In this document: positions 10,733 through 21,891 of the stretch, piece by piece
Layout of the letters: each line of letters opens with the position of its first letter
Numbering within the stretch: position 1 is the first letter of the stretch
Assembly: GCA_010015745.1 (NCBI GenBank)
Contig: ML978169.1
Span: 124,001-188,000 of the forward strand
Source of the DNA: Setomelanomma holmii
Lineage: Eukaryota > Ascomycota > Dothideomycetes > Pleosporales > Phaeosphaeriaceae
DNA length: 64,000 bases
Reading direction: 5' to 3'
The notes under the pieces: generated by a model
What the model saw: only the letters and a program-made list of their open reading frames with translations
Databases searched by the model: none
Told to the model about the DNA's origin: nothing
Position numbers and translations under genes: made by a program

Positions 10733-11220
10733 TTCTAATACAATAAAGTTTCGATTTTTTTCGTTTAAAAACTTTTGCTAATTTACTTGCCTGTGTGAGC
10801 TACTCGCCTATAAGGTACGTTAATATTTATTAATTTGTTAACGCGAAATAATACTTCTATATGCACGCAATAAACGTAACAAAATAACAACACTACTACA
10901 GTATTACTAAGGTAGACACGCTTGTATGTACGTCGAGGAAGTAGCAAAACAAATTGTTGATACGGCAAAGGTAAGGTTGAATCAAGTAACAGTCGTTGCA
11001 ACGAGTTGAGGTAGATGATTGATTGCTAGAAGCAGCAAGGTTGCACCTCCTAGAGGAAATACACCTTGTGCACGGGCTACCTAGTCACCTGAGTAGGTGC
11101 TTTCACTCTACATACGGTAGTTTGATTCCCAACACAAATAGCAGAAGCGAGGTGTATGTACAAGAACTATAAACCTCTACTTAGCGACATTCAAAGAGAG
11201 TACTGTACGTTTTAGCCATA
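10733..11220. other. Transition from repeat island to gene block
   Basis: TA-rich sequence with a solo transposon end and no credible ORF. A hairpin-forming stretch with a weak tRNA-like 3' half at about 11,066-11,137 was considered and rejected. The coding block starts at the stop codon of the next gene. Confidence 0.5.
10794..10815 (-). repeat. Solo B-type transposon end
   Basis: gtgagctactcgcctataagg followed by TAcgtta resembles the right end of element B (gtgagccactcgcccgtgagg-TA-cgtta), with differences that are nearly all transitions. No element body is attached on the expected side. Confidence 0.45.
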
Positions 11221-14200
11221 TTAGTGGAACAGCTTTCTGAGGCTTGAGCTCCATCGCCTTTTGTCCTTCGGCTCATGGGTGCCTCTTTCGCCAGCACTCG
11301 TTGTTGGTCGTCCGTGGTCACCTTCGACACCTGCGCTTGTTAGAGGTCGATGACTACTTTTAGGCCGGTGAAGCGACCATCTCTTCGACGATGACAGAGG
11401 TGATGAGGTCATAGGACGTTCCAGCGATTCAGGGTGTTCAAGAGAAGGATTTGTTTCGGGTGAGAAATGGATGGTATGTCGTGATCTCGCTGTGTCAGGC
11501 GAGGCGAACATGCCGACAGAGGTGGCCGGTCGGGAAGGTGTCGTAGGGGGTGACAATGCTCCGTCGGTGCCCAATGAGGTGGAAGTGCGAAGATTAGAAG
11601 GGCGGTTCTTCTTGAGAAGCTTACCATGGCGGTAACTGCGTATACGTTAGCGCAGTCGGGATGCTGACCAAATCTGGACTTACGGCTTGTTCTGCTTCTC
11701 CAACTGGTGAAGCTGTACCTTACTATCCTTGAGACTTTTCCTAAGATCATTTCGTGCCTTTTTGTTGTCTCTTAGTTGAATTGCTTGTTCTTCTCGGAAA
11801 AGTCGTATCCTCTCAACTTCCTTGGCCCAAGCATCGAGATCATCCTGTCTGGACGTGGTACTCACACCTGTCGTGGGCCTTTCATTCGTCGGACTCTGAT
11901 GACCGATGCTGGCTGGCCGGCTGAGAATACTAGCCGCCCTTGAGCTTCGCGTGTGTACACTCGAGATACTGGAAGGTACAGACTTTAATATGGTCTTGCT
12001 CGGCCCCGCTCTACTTGGTGTCGTAACTTGTTCTTCTTTGACTGGTTCTTGCCATTCCCTGAGAGTTTCAAGGTGGCGAACCTTCTCTTTCAGTGTTGCG
12101 ACCAAGCGTTCAAAAGCCTTCTTGTCTTCCCTGAGGGCCTCCACCTCCTTTTGCAAAGCTGCCGATGATGACAATGAGTCTTCCTTGTTCGCTCGAAGCC
12201 CGTCGATTGTAGCATCCTTTGCCTGTAATTCATTTTGAAGACGTTTTGCTCCATCTTCATGCTGCTCTCGAAGCTGCTTCTCGTATTTCGACCTTAGGTC
12301 GTTATACGCAGAATTCATGGACCTCATTCGTTTGTCACTCGAAGACTTCAACTCGTTGACAAATTTCTCCTTTGCCGACAATTGCTCTGCTATTTCGTCG
12401 CGCCCCTTGGCCAGAACATCCAACTCTTGCGATTGCTCGTCGACTTGGTGATGCAGATCCGAATTCTCCATAGCAAGGATGCCGATCTCGTTGTTCTTCT
12501 CTGAAAGTCTGCGCTTGTACTTTAGCTTGGCATTCCGAGCAGCGTCAAGCTTAGCTTGTGATTCATCAACGAACTCTTCGAGACGTTTCTCACTCTGCTC
12601 AAAAGCAGTTTCTGCCTGTGCCATATCCTCTTCTACCCTCTCTAAGAAGGCTTCGAGGCGCTTGTTTGTCTGTCGTACAGCTCTCAACTCCTCTTCGGCG
12701 GTGTCCAGTCGAGCTGCCATGTCCTTCTCGGATGCAGTAAGCTGCGAATTAGCTTGTCGAAGAGCGCTAACCTCCTCATTAGCTTCTGTGGTCTTGGATT
12801 CGATAGCGACAGCTTCGCCATCAGCCTCAGAACGAGCCAAGTGAAGTGCACTTTCGGCCTCGGAGGCGCGCTGTGTGGCGTTCTGGTAATCCTTCATAAG
12901 CTTGGCATTAGCCTCGTGTAGCTTGGCCGACTCTTGCGCCTTTCGATCGATTTCTTCCGCCAATTTGGCCTTTTCCAACTCCAGTGCGGCAATTGATGAT
13001 CGAATCGCGACTGTATCCTCCACTTGCTTGGTGAGGTCAGCATTCTGCTCATGGGCAGTGGTGCGCTCTTGCTGTGTGTTGGACAAGCTGGTGGTGAGGA
13101 CCTCATGTCGTGATTCGAGGTCAACGAGACGAGACCTGGTCGAGGCCAGGTCTTCCTCAAGAGCCGCAGTGGAGAGAAGTGCATGATTTAGTTTGGCCTC
13201 CAAGCCTGTCTTGCTCTGTCGGAGTTCGCTGAGCTCCATATCTGCAACCTTGAGCCTCGAACTAACTCCAGAATGATCCGCGTCAACCTCATGCAGAGCC
13301 GACCGTGCCGACACAAGATCGTTTTCAAGTTCTGCATGAGCACCTAAGACATGCTGGAGCCTATCCTCAATCTCCGCTTTTGTTTGGCGAATCGTGGCTA
13401 GCTCATCGGCAAGCTTCGCGTGGGAAGTATGTGCTGCCTCCAGCTTTTCCTCGGCTTCCGCCCTGCCATGTCGTGTCTTCTGCAGCTCCTCTTCGCGTAC
13501 TATAAGCTTGGAAGCTGATAAAATTGCTTCTGCTTCGGCGGCTTGCAGTCGCGTCTGCGCAGAGTGCGTCCGTTCGTTAAGCTCCGCAGAGGCACTCTGT
13601 GAAGCCTGAAGGCGCTCTTTAAGTTCCTGCTTGATGTGTTGAGCTTCAGCTACCTCCGCTTGCGCAGCCGCCAACTCCGATTGCAGACGAGTCGCCTCTG
13701 CTTCCGCTTTGGTCAATCGACCTCGGGCAGACCGGAGTTCATCCTCGACGGCTGTTCTTGTCGTTACAACATCACGGAGCCTGTTCTCAGCCTGTTCTTT
13801 GGAGTCTTGGGCTTCGTTGAGCCGATCATGTAGGTCCAAGATCTCCGCTCCAGACGCCTCGCCGTTCATCTGCACAATGCGCAAGCTTTCTTCAACCTTC
13901 TCTTTGGCATCGCGGCTGTCTCGAAGCGCGAGCTCCAGCTCTGATACAAGCGTCTCAAGCTGCTTACGTTCGTTGTGCACGCCATCCAGATGCGCCTCAA
14001 GGTCGGCTTTGGACTGTTGGCTTGCGTTGAGCTTGGCTCCGAGCTTTATAATCTGTACCTCTAGTTCTGCTCTTTCACTATCGCTTTCTTTCAGACGAGA
14101 CACTGTCGAGTCTAGTTCGCTTCGCAGATCGTCCTTCGATCGCAACGCGACGGTGAGTTGCTCTTCAGTGCTGTTCTTGGAAGCTTCAAACTGCTTAAGT

Positions 14201-16554
14201 TGTTCCTGCAGGGATGATTTGAGTTTTTCGGAGGCGCGAAGAGTTGATTCGAGGCTAGCCACAGATAGTCGAAGTTCGCGAAGCTGATCACTGTGTTTGT
14301 GCAACTCTTCCTCGCGTTGTTGGTCGGCTGTCGCTTGAGCGCTGCGGACTAGCTCAAGCTGTTCCTCGAGCACGGATTGTTGGTCTCGAAAATCTTGTAA
14401 CTTCTGTCCAGAGCTTCTTTCAGATGACTTTAGCTCAGTCAATTCAGATTGGTGCATTCGCTCCTGTTCGCGAAGGGCGAATAGTGTCTGTCTGGCATCT
14501 CTAAGATCGGCCTCGATCGAGGCTTTTTCATCATGCAGTATCTCGAAATCAGCCTGAGCATTGGCGTCCCGGCGTTCCAATGTCTTGATCTGACCATGCG
14601 CAGCCTGCAGGTCGGCATCGAGTGCGCCGTGAGTTGACTGCAATGCCTGCAGCTCAGCCTGTAGGCGAGTCTTCTCGCTCTTCTCCTGCTCCAGAGCAGT
14701 CACTGCAGAAGAGAATTCTTTTTCTGTCTTTGCCTTTGCGTCCCGGATCAGATTCAACTCGGCGGACATGCGATCGCGTGCCTCGAACTGCGTATCTTGA
14801 AATGCCACGAGATTGGCCACTTCCGTCCTCAGTGTAGCTAATGCTTGTTCCGTGTGAGTCTTGCTCCCTTCTGACTGCTTGAGCTGTTCACGTAGCGCTA
14901 ATATGAGGCCTCCACCAGTCTCAATTTTTCTTACGTTGCCCAAGATCTCCTGCTCGTGTTCTGCGATCTTCTTCTGCAAGATTTGCTCGTATTTTGAGCC
15001 ACGGTCGAGTCGTGTCTTCAGTTCTTCTATCGAGGTCTGTTTCTGCAAGAGCTGCTCCTGTAGAGCTGTTTCATCGCGGGTAGCGGAGTCGAGTTTGCCC
15101 TGCAAGTCTCTCAACGACTCTTCAAGCTCAGTTGTCCGGATCTCGAGCTGTGTAAGCTGAGTGTCACGATCTTCAAGCTGCTGTGCGTATTTTGCCTCGT
15201 CCTTTTGTAAAGTGTCAATCTCCTGCTGCTTTTCTTCGCTACCTTGCTCTAAAGCCGCCAACTCCTTGTTCTTCATCCGCAGCCTTTGCTTCAATCCATC
15301 TTCAAGACCCACGGAAACCTCGAGCTGTAACCTGGTGGACTCAAAGGTCTCTTCTACCTCTTTTCGTGCTTTCTCGAGGGATGAAATCCGAGCCTGATGC
15401 TCCTCGAGTTCCTTCTCTAGGCTGCCCTTCGTCACCTCAAGAGCTCTGCTGTCTTCCTTGCCCTTTAAACACTCGACTTGCAACTCATTGATGCGGCGAC
15501 GGCAAGCAGCGAGAGCTTGGTCAGATTCACGCTTGGCTCGAATTAGGCGGCTGTCGGAAGTCCGAATGTCGCTTGGGGACTCTATCCCTGGGGTGAGCGC
15601 CCAGTCCGTGTCGTTCCATGACGAGGATGTCGATCGCGGAGGTGTCCTAGGGTCGGACAGCGTGGTCATAGATAGGTTCGAGAGTCGGGTGGGCGGAGAT
15701 GGCGGAGGAGAGAGAGGATTTCGCGGGCGGCGGTGTTGAGCTTCGGCCGGACTGGCATCTGCAGGAAAACGTTAGTGCAATTGAGAGTCGGATGTGGTTC
15801 ACTCACACTGCAGCGTCAGCATAGAGGCTCGCTCCAATGCCTCTAGAATCTCCTTGTTCCGACCCTCTTCCACGCGCAAGGCCCTCATCAGTTCCTCGAC
15901 GCGTTTCTCGGCATCCTTGCCTTCAAGGTAGCTGCACTTCCTGCTCTTGGCCAAGTTCCTCGCGCTGGTCGCGATCTGCCTCTCCTTGACGGATATGTTT
16001 ACCGCCATACGAAATGCCAATCGTCTCAGCGATGCAACAGACCGCTTTGCCTCGGCACCCGCAACCTGGTGGACCTTGAGCTCGGCGCGTAGTGTGTTAC
16101 GCTGCGTCTTCATGTAGTTTAGATGCGCCCAGTTGGATATGGGGGTGAGCGCGTCGTCTTTGAGGGCACTCGGGTCGGGAGAAGCGGCGCCATCGAGGTC
16201 TGGCGGATGACGATTGACCACGCCCCAGTAGTCTACAAAACTGTCTGCCATGGAGGATATGGAGCGTTCCATGTGGGGCGTGGCAGGTGGGCGCGATCTG
16301 CCTCTTCTCACAATGCCAGCGGGCAGCAGGTTCTCGACGGCAGAGCGGGCACGGCTAGGCGCATTCGGTCGTGGTCGATCCCCATCCGGAGGTCGAAGTT
16401 CGGATGCCATTGTGTGGGTGGAACCAAAGTAATCATGGGTAGGGCTGGTACAGTGGTCCTGGAGCTGCTCCAAAAACTTGGCTGTCGGTACAGTGGCTGG
16501 GGTACTGGCCACGCGCTTATCGTTGTTCTTCTTGCTGTGATGTGCTGTGCTCAT
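11221..16554 (-). CDS. Large coiled-coil protein (1,745 aa), function unknown
   Basis: Three exons: 16554-15807, 15758-11684 and 11635-11221, with two 48-bp introns (GTGAGT...CTGCAG and GTAAGT...ACGCAG, both with a CTAAC branch site). The frame is preserved through both junctions, joining three open frames into one 1,745-aa product. The N-terminal 200 residues are basic and low-complexity. Residues of about 270-1500 are almost continuous heptad-type coiled coil rich in Glu, Leu, Ala, Gln and Lys, resembling tropomyosin, Uso1 or myosin-tail sequences. The tail is Ser/Thr/Pro-rich, ending in a basic WSSSLRKLFH. Likely a long rod-like scaffold (cytoskeleton, Golgi tether or spindle pole); I see no motor, GRIP or other domain that would decide. 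Many antisense Ser-rich ORFs here are shadows of the coiled coil. Confidence 0.85.
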
Positions 16555-17175
16555 AGCAGGACTCGAGACAGGAAAGCGAGAGGAGTGCGGTTAGCGATAA
16601 GAATGTTGCGCAAAAGACAACAACGAGCGGGAGGACCGTTGAGTGGATGCTCTAGGAAAAATAGCGCGGGAAATCTGTAGTCGAGTGGGCCGGCAAGCCT
16701 CACGATTGGAGGTTGGCTGCAGGTGGCAGCGCGACAGCTGTCATCCCGTGACGTCTGTTCGCGAAACGATGGAGTCGAAGGTCAGAGGTAGCGAATTCGT
16801 GGACATTTGCAACATGATGTGGCCGTGTGTTGGCGGCTGCGCATGGATAATCCTATGGTCTGCGTCGCTTTCGCGATGGTGGGCAGATCTCAGCCGCTAT
16901 CCCGGCCCATTGTCGTCGTCATGTACGATCGTGCGACGCACTTCTACCAACGCTGGGTCTCATAAATCAAATCTAGGCGCGCACTTGCCGTGACGGAACG
17001 CGTCTCGTCCTGGACCTCTTGTAATCCTCCGGTAATGATCCTGGTTGCCATCTCCGCAAGTGTCAAGGCATGTGAGATCGTCATTGTTAGGCGAACGAAC
17101 CCTGCTTCAATGATGCTTTGAAAGTCAAGACGGGATACCAGGAGTTTGCAGCGAATCATGCATTGCTACAATGTC
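16555..17175. other. Intergenic, promoter side of the coiled-coil gene
   Basis: Contains the 5' flank of the coiled-coil gene and the 3' flank of the acyl-CoA dehydrogenase gene. Short overlapping ORFs show no recognisable content. Confidence 0.5.
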
Positions 17176-18596
17176 CTACTTTGTGTACTTCTTTTGCAAG
17201 TGCTTCCCAATAGTCGTGAGCTGGATGTTGCTCGTTCCCTCATAGATGGCACCAATCTTGCTGTCCCTGAAGTACTTCTCCGCGAGTCCCTCCCGCACGA
17301 AGCCCATACCTCCCATCCACTCCACGGCCTGACTTGAAACCTTTCCTGCGATTTGAGAAGAGTACAGTTTCGCCATAGCGGCGTCCATGACGAAGTCTTC
17401 GCCTGCTTCCTTCTTGCGCGCCGCATTGTAGACAAGAGCACGTGCAGCTTGAATCTCAGTCCACGCTTGCGCAAGCTGGTGCTGCATGCCCTGGAACTCG
17501 CCGATGAGCTGACCGAACTGCTTGCGGTCATTCCATGCGTACCTGGACTTTTGTCAGTCGAGTATACAAATTGGTGACATATTTGGCTCACCCAGCAGCA
17601 TTCTCCCATGCGCCCAAAGCAAGACCCGTCATCTGGGCTGCGATACCAATTCGGCCTTCGTTCAACAGTCCAATGGCGTACTTGTAACCCTCAAACTCCT
17701 TTCCAAGTAGGTTGTCCTTTGGAATTTCGACGTCGTCGAAGTTGATTACGCATGTACTGCTGGCCTTGATACCGAGCTTCTTCTCCTTCTTCGCGATGGA
17801 GAAGCCAGGCGTCCCCTTCTCTACAACGAATGCTGTGATGCCCTTATATTTCTTGCTTGGGTCGAGGTTGGCAAAGACAATGAAGAAATTGGCCTCGACG
17901 CTGTTTGTGATCCACATCTTGCTTCCGCTGATCTTATAGCCATTGTCTGTCCGCGTCGCTTTGGTGGCGAGGGCAAAAGCGTCTGATCCCGAGACCGGCT
18001 CCGAGAGACAGAAAGACCCGACTGTATTAGTGGCCAGCTTGGGTAGCCACTCCTTCTTGAGCTTCTCCGAACCATACTTGAGAATGGCGGTGTTGACCAA
18101 TGTGTTGTGCACATCGCACATGACGCTGACACTCGGGTCTACTCGGGCAAGCTCCTCGATGGCGATAATGGCGGATGTGAAGTTCATGCCAGAACCACCA
18201 TATTCCTCTGGTATCTCGATGCCCATAAGTCCCTGCTCGAAAAGCTGCTCAACCACTGCGGGGTCCATTGACTCAGCCTCATCCATCTCGCGTGCTTTCG
18301 GTAAGACGACTTCATTGGCGAACTTGGACACTGATTCGCCCATAAGCGTCTCAGTCTCGGAGAGATGTGTGATGGGTGTAGGCGGCACATCTGAAATATC
18401 GAGTGCCTCGCGCCGCCTGGCTGTTGCGGACAGACATCGTATTCTATGTCACCCGGTTAGCATTCTAAGTCTTTGCCTCCTCCATTGCACCTAGCATAAC
18501 GTACTGCGGGGCGGCGCGTACAGTTGGTCGCAGGCTGCGTGTAGAAGAGGTGGCAGTGCGCACGAGCGGCCAGAGTGATCTTGAGATTGATGCCAT
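17176..18596 (-). CDS. Mitochondrial short/branched-chain acyl-CoA dehydrogenase
   Basis: Three exons: 18596-18505, 18443-17592 and 17542-17176, introns 61 and 49 bp, product 436 aa. Residues 1-45 form an Arg/Ser-rich mitochondrial transit peptide without acidic residues (RPTVRAAPQIRCLSATARRR). The acyl-CoA dehydrogenase signature CLSEPVSGSDAFA and the second signature around VEWMGGMGFVREGLAEKYFRD are present. IYEGTSNIQ places the catalytic base Glu at about residue 416. The FAD-linked enzyme oxidises 2-methyl-branched or short-chain acyl-CoA to the enoyl-CoA in beta-oxidation and in isoleucine/valine breakdown, passing electrons to ETF. Length and motif order are those of the short/branched-chain (ACADSB-like) group; exact chain preference cannot be read from sequence. 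The start ATG is the only one giving a transit peptide in frame. Confidence 0.9.
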
Positions 18597-20014
18597 ATCG
18601 GTTCGATGTATGCAATTGAAGTGACAAGATTTATACCTTGTGAGGGGAAAATATTCTGAGAATGCTCAATGTCGCCGCACGACTGCACTTAGACCGAGGC
18701 AGCGTAAAGATAGCCGATTGGAAGCGAAGACGGCGAACTCCATGGGGAACTAGCGCAGGCATGCTCGGAACAGATCCGTGTCACATGTCAGATGATCAAT
18801 ATCAATAATTGACCTTGATCGTATATTCGGGTTCTTGGGACAACTCTGCTCAGACTCTTACACGCGTTAAAGCCCGCCACACACTCCCCCAAGCAGTCGA
18901 TATCGTAACTATTGTGAAGGGACAGGTGCACCATATTTGAACGTTGCCTAGGTCCATCATCACTGTAATCAGTCACACAACGTACCCGGAAAGGAATCTA
19001 TGACTTTTCATAAGTGGCAACCGAGAATTGTGTAGGAGAAGCGAAGATGTGGTGCAATTGCACAGGCTGCCTCAGATCCATCTCTACAAGACCAGGCACG
19101 GAGCAAAACACAGTAGTAGGAGAATATCAATTTTTTTTTTTGGCTGACGGCAGTCAATTCACAATTTTGACTTTCACCGTGGCAGACCCTCGCTTGTAGA
19201 GTAGTGACCACTCCTCCGTTGGCATCGCAGTTCAATGGCTTGGTACGTTGACTTCCCATCAGCGGCTACCACTAAGGGTTGAATCTTTCGAAGTTTTCTT
19301 CTAGAAAAATACATGACTAGCTCTTGCCCTCGACTACAGCCATTAGTCTCTGTAAATTGGTCCTTGCTTGGGGGTTTAGGATCATTCTTCCCCCCCCGTC
19401 TGGCTCATCGTGGGTCCTTCCTTAGTTCACACGACTCCACACATCGCCTCTGCGGGACCCACATACTTTTCTACCAAAAGTCTGTGTACCGAAAGACATC
19501 TGCGTCTCTGCTGATCAAAATGAGGCCTACATGTGTTGTTTTGGACAAGACATTGACATGAAAACACATCTGATATATATATTCCGCTCTCAGTCCAGAG
19601 TCCCCGGAAAGATCGGGGTTCGATTCCCCGTGTCGGAAAATATTCTTTTGCTCTTCTTCTTTCCGCGGGAGGTGGACCTGGATGCAGTTGCTGGCTGGAG
19701 ACTGAGCATAACACGTGAAATGGGCGCATATTTTGCCTTTGCGGTATCATAGTGATGAGTAAGCATCTACAAGAATATTTACCAATGCTGTGTTCGCCGG
19801 TGCTGTCGCTGTGACCGGCGAAGTAGTGTCGTATAGACAGTGTTTCCTGATTCCAAACCTGAAGCAGCCTTTTCTAGACATACTTTGATACGCCGTTGCA
19901 ATGCGTCCGTGGTAATATGAAACCCATCCATTTGAACGCCTCAAAATATGGTGTCACACACCTGTCTCCGCATCTTCTCAGTTGACCTTTCTTGAACATC
20001 CGACGACTTGCGTC
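18597..20014. other. 1.4-kb intergenic region
   Basis: No credible protein gene. It contains a run of T at about 19,129-19,141, a C run near 19,391, and the truncated tRNA-like sequence listed separately. Confidence 0.5.
19582..19638 (+). pseudogene. Truncated tRNA-like sequence
   Basis: A perfect T-arm (cggggttcgattccccg, 19,614-19,630) is followed by a 3' strand ending cggaa, which pairs with ttccg at 19,582-19,586. A small hairpin (ctct/agag) lies between. At 57 nt it is too short for a tRNA and has no D-arm. It looks like a deleted tRNA (the 3' half resembles tRNA-Glu) or a tRNA-derived repeat remnant. Confidence 0.45.
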
Positions 20015-21416
20015 CTACAGCACGACCTTCTTCGCTTCTCGTGGATGGCTTTCATTCGGACAGTAGGGGCATTTGAAGCGAGCGCCCTTGGAGAGCTTTT
20101 CGAGCGATTCATGCGCAATGACGTGACCGCATGGCATCATCATTGGGGGATTGGCATCAGTCGTCTGCTCTTTCGACACAGGGCAGACGAATATGGAGTG
20201 AAAGTGGTAAGGCGTTGGAAGGGGTATTTCGACCTAAGAAGAATTAGCATACGCTTTCATGCGCAAAATAGCTGCCTACGGGTAATTCGTTCTGCGTGGT
20301 CCATTCGGTCCGTTTCTCTTTCATGATGCTTTGCATCTTGAGAAGATACGGCAGCGCAATGGCGCCCGCCGTGGCCGCGATAAAGAGTGGTGAGTCGGCA
20401 CTCAGGCCAAGTAGAGAGCAGAATTCGCGGTTGAACGAGTGTGCGACTTCCTCCCACGCCGAATTATTGTAGAAGATTCTGCAGTATGGCGAATCTTCAA
20501 TGTTCTGCCAAAATGCCATTGCACCCATGAGCTCCTGAACGTCGCGCATGTACCTTTTGGAGAAGCCAAGGAGCTCTTGCAGTGCATAGTGGTAAGCATG
20601 GAGAGGGCCCTCGGGACGATCGTCCCTGCAGTTGTCTTCTCTTTGCTCAACAAACAGACAAACGAACTGCAGCCGACACAACTCAAACTCAAGGTTGCTG
20701 CCTCTCGATTCTAGTATCTCACTCCGCTCTTTGGCCCACTGAATGGCCGGCTCCAAGTTTCGCTCGTTCCGAAGCTCGTGCAGTATGTGGTACATTTCGG
20801 CGAACTGCTGCTGCAACTTCTCCGAGTTGAAGGTTCCTTCCGCCAGGTCTTTCTCCCACGACTCCTTGAGATACGGGTTCGGGGTGTTGAGAGTTGGCTC
20901 AGGATGCGGCGGGCGGCGGTTCGCTTCTTCTACAAAGGTGGATGCAACGCTGAATTGACCTTCGCGCAGAAGGTGCATGGCTATGGCGCGGTTGATGAGG
21001 GATGGATGTGAAGAGAGGGCGTCATTCTCGGCAGAAGGCAGCGGCTTGTCCTTGAACTTCTGAAAGCAGGGCGTTAGTCGATGTGCTGTGGTGCAGGACG
21101 CGAGAACATGCCTTGTCCAAGACCTTGCCATACTTGTTCAGTCCAGAATATATGGGCTTCAGGTCTTTCTGTGCAGTCTCCAGTGTCTTCTTGAAGGGGT
21201 CTTGCAGCTTCGCGAGGGTCAAAGGCGCGGCATGTGGATCTGCTCAGCGGCGGTTAGCAAATTTCGAGCATACTGCTGGCGATAAGCACACGCACCCGCC
21301 GCTATCTTGGCTCGAGCTGCCGTGAGCAGGTCTATGGCCTTCTGCACGTCGTTGATGCTGGTCGACAGGTGTGCGCTGCTCTCGAGGAGCTCCACCTGCT
21401 CCCGGAGGTCGTCCAT
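20015..21416 (-). CDS. Rmd5-type GID/CTLH E3 ubiquitin ligase subunit
   Basis: Four exons: 21416-21296, 21239-21112, 21059-20280 and 20233-20015; product 415 aa. Introns are 56, 52 and 46 bp; the second is GC-AG (donor GCATGT, branch CTAAC). HPSLINRAIAMHLLREGQF (about residues 100-120) is the LisH-like helix pair, followed by the CTLH region. The last exon encodes the degenerate Rmd5-type RING: VCPVSKEQ, MMMPCGHVIAHES, FKCPYCP. In yeast and human the Rmd5/RMND5 RING pairs with Fyv10/MAEA to ubiquitinate gluconeogenic enzymes and other targets. The start is the first ATG (MDDLREQVELL). The gene is divergent from the STB6-like gene across 475 bp. Confidence 0.9.
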
Positions 21417-21891
21417 GCTGTCGCTGGGGGTGAGAATGAGCAAGTTGGTTATGAGATGGCGAGCGGACGGATGGTGGCAGAGTGTGGGTTAGCGGGGAGG
21501 TCGTAGCGGTGAGCTGTCCAGCAGACGTCTCTGCCGCCGCCCATTGCTGTGTCGTGTTGCTGGTGTTGGAGGGCAGTCGCTACCGAGCTCGCGATACGAC
21601 ACGATACGATAGCTGCAGGGATCATGACGTCCCATGCAGCCGACGTGCTACCAACCTTGTCTCGGCCGCGCGCATCTCAACTCGGATGCTTCGCAACAAC
21701 ATCGACCATGCCTAGCGCACCACACGCACCAAACGCACTGCATCCTGATCTACTGCATACCTTCATCTGTAGAGCTTTGCGCCGGCAGCAAGGGGCTCTA
21801 TCGACTTGCACTGGCACGATGAGAAGCCGTCCTTCACACCCTGCCGCGCCATCCCTATTCGTGCCATAGCTACACAGAGCGCCTTGCCAAT
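21417..21891. promoter_or_regulatory. Divergent intergenic region, Rmd5-type and STB6-like genes
   Basis: 475 bp between the two start codons must hold both promoters. I see no clear TATA box or named operator; small ORFs here are not convincing. Confidence 0.5.

Noticed and set aside
11066..11137. A 72-nt tRNA-like stretch with a TTTGATTC loop
   Set aside because: The acceptor pairs for only five bases, the T-stem and D-arm do not pair, and it lies in RIP-altered DNA.
12479..15739. Many plus-strand Ser/Arg/Cys-rich ORFs
   Set aside because: They are antisense to the coiled-coil gene; its Glu/Lys/Leu-rich codons produce long open Ser-rich frames on the other strand.
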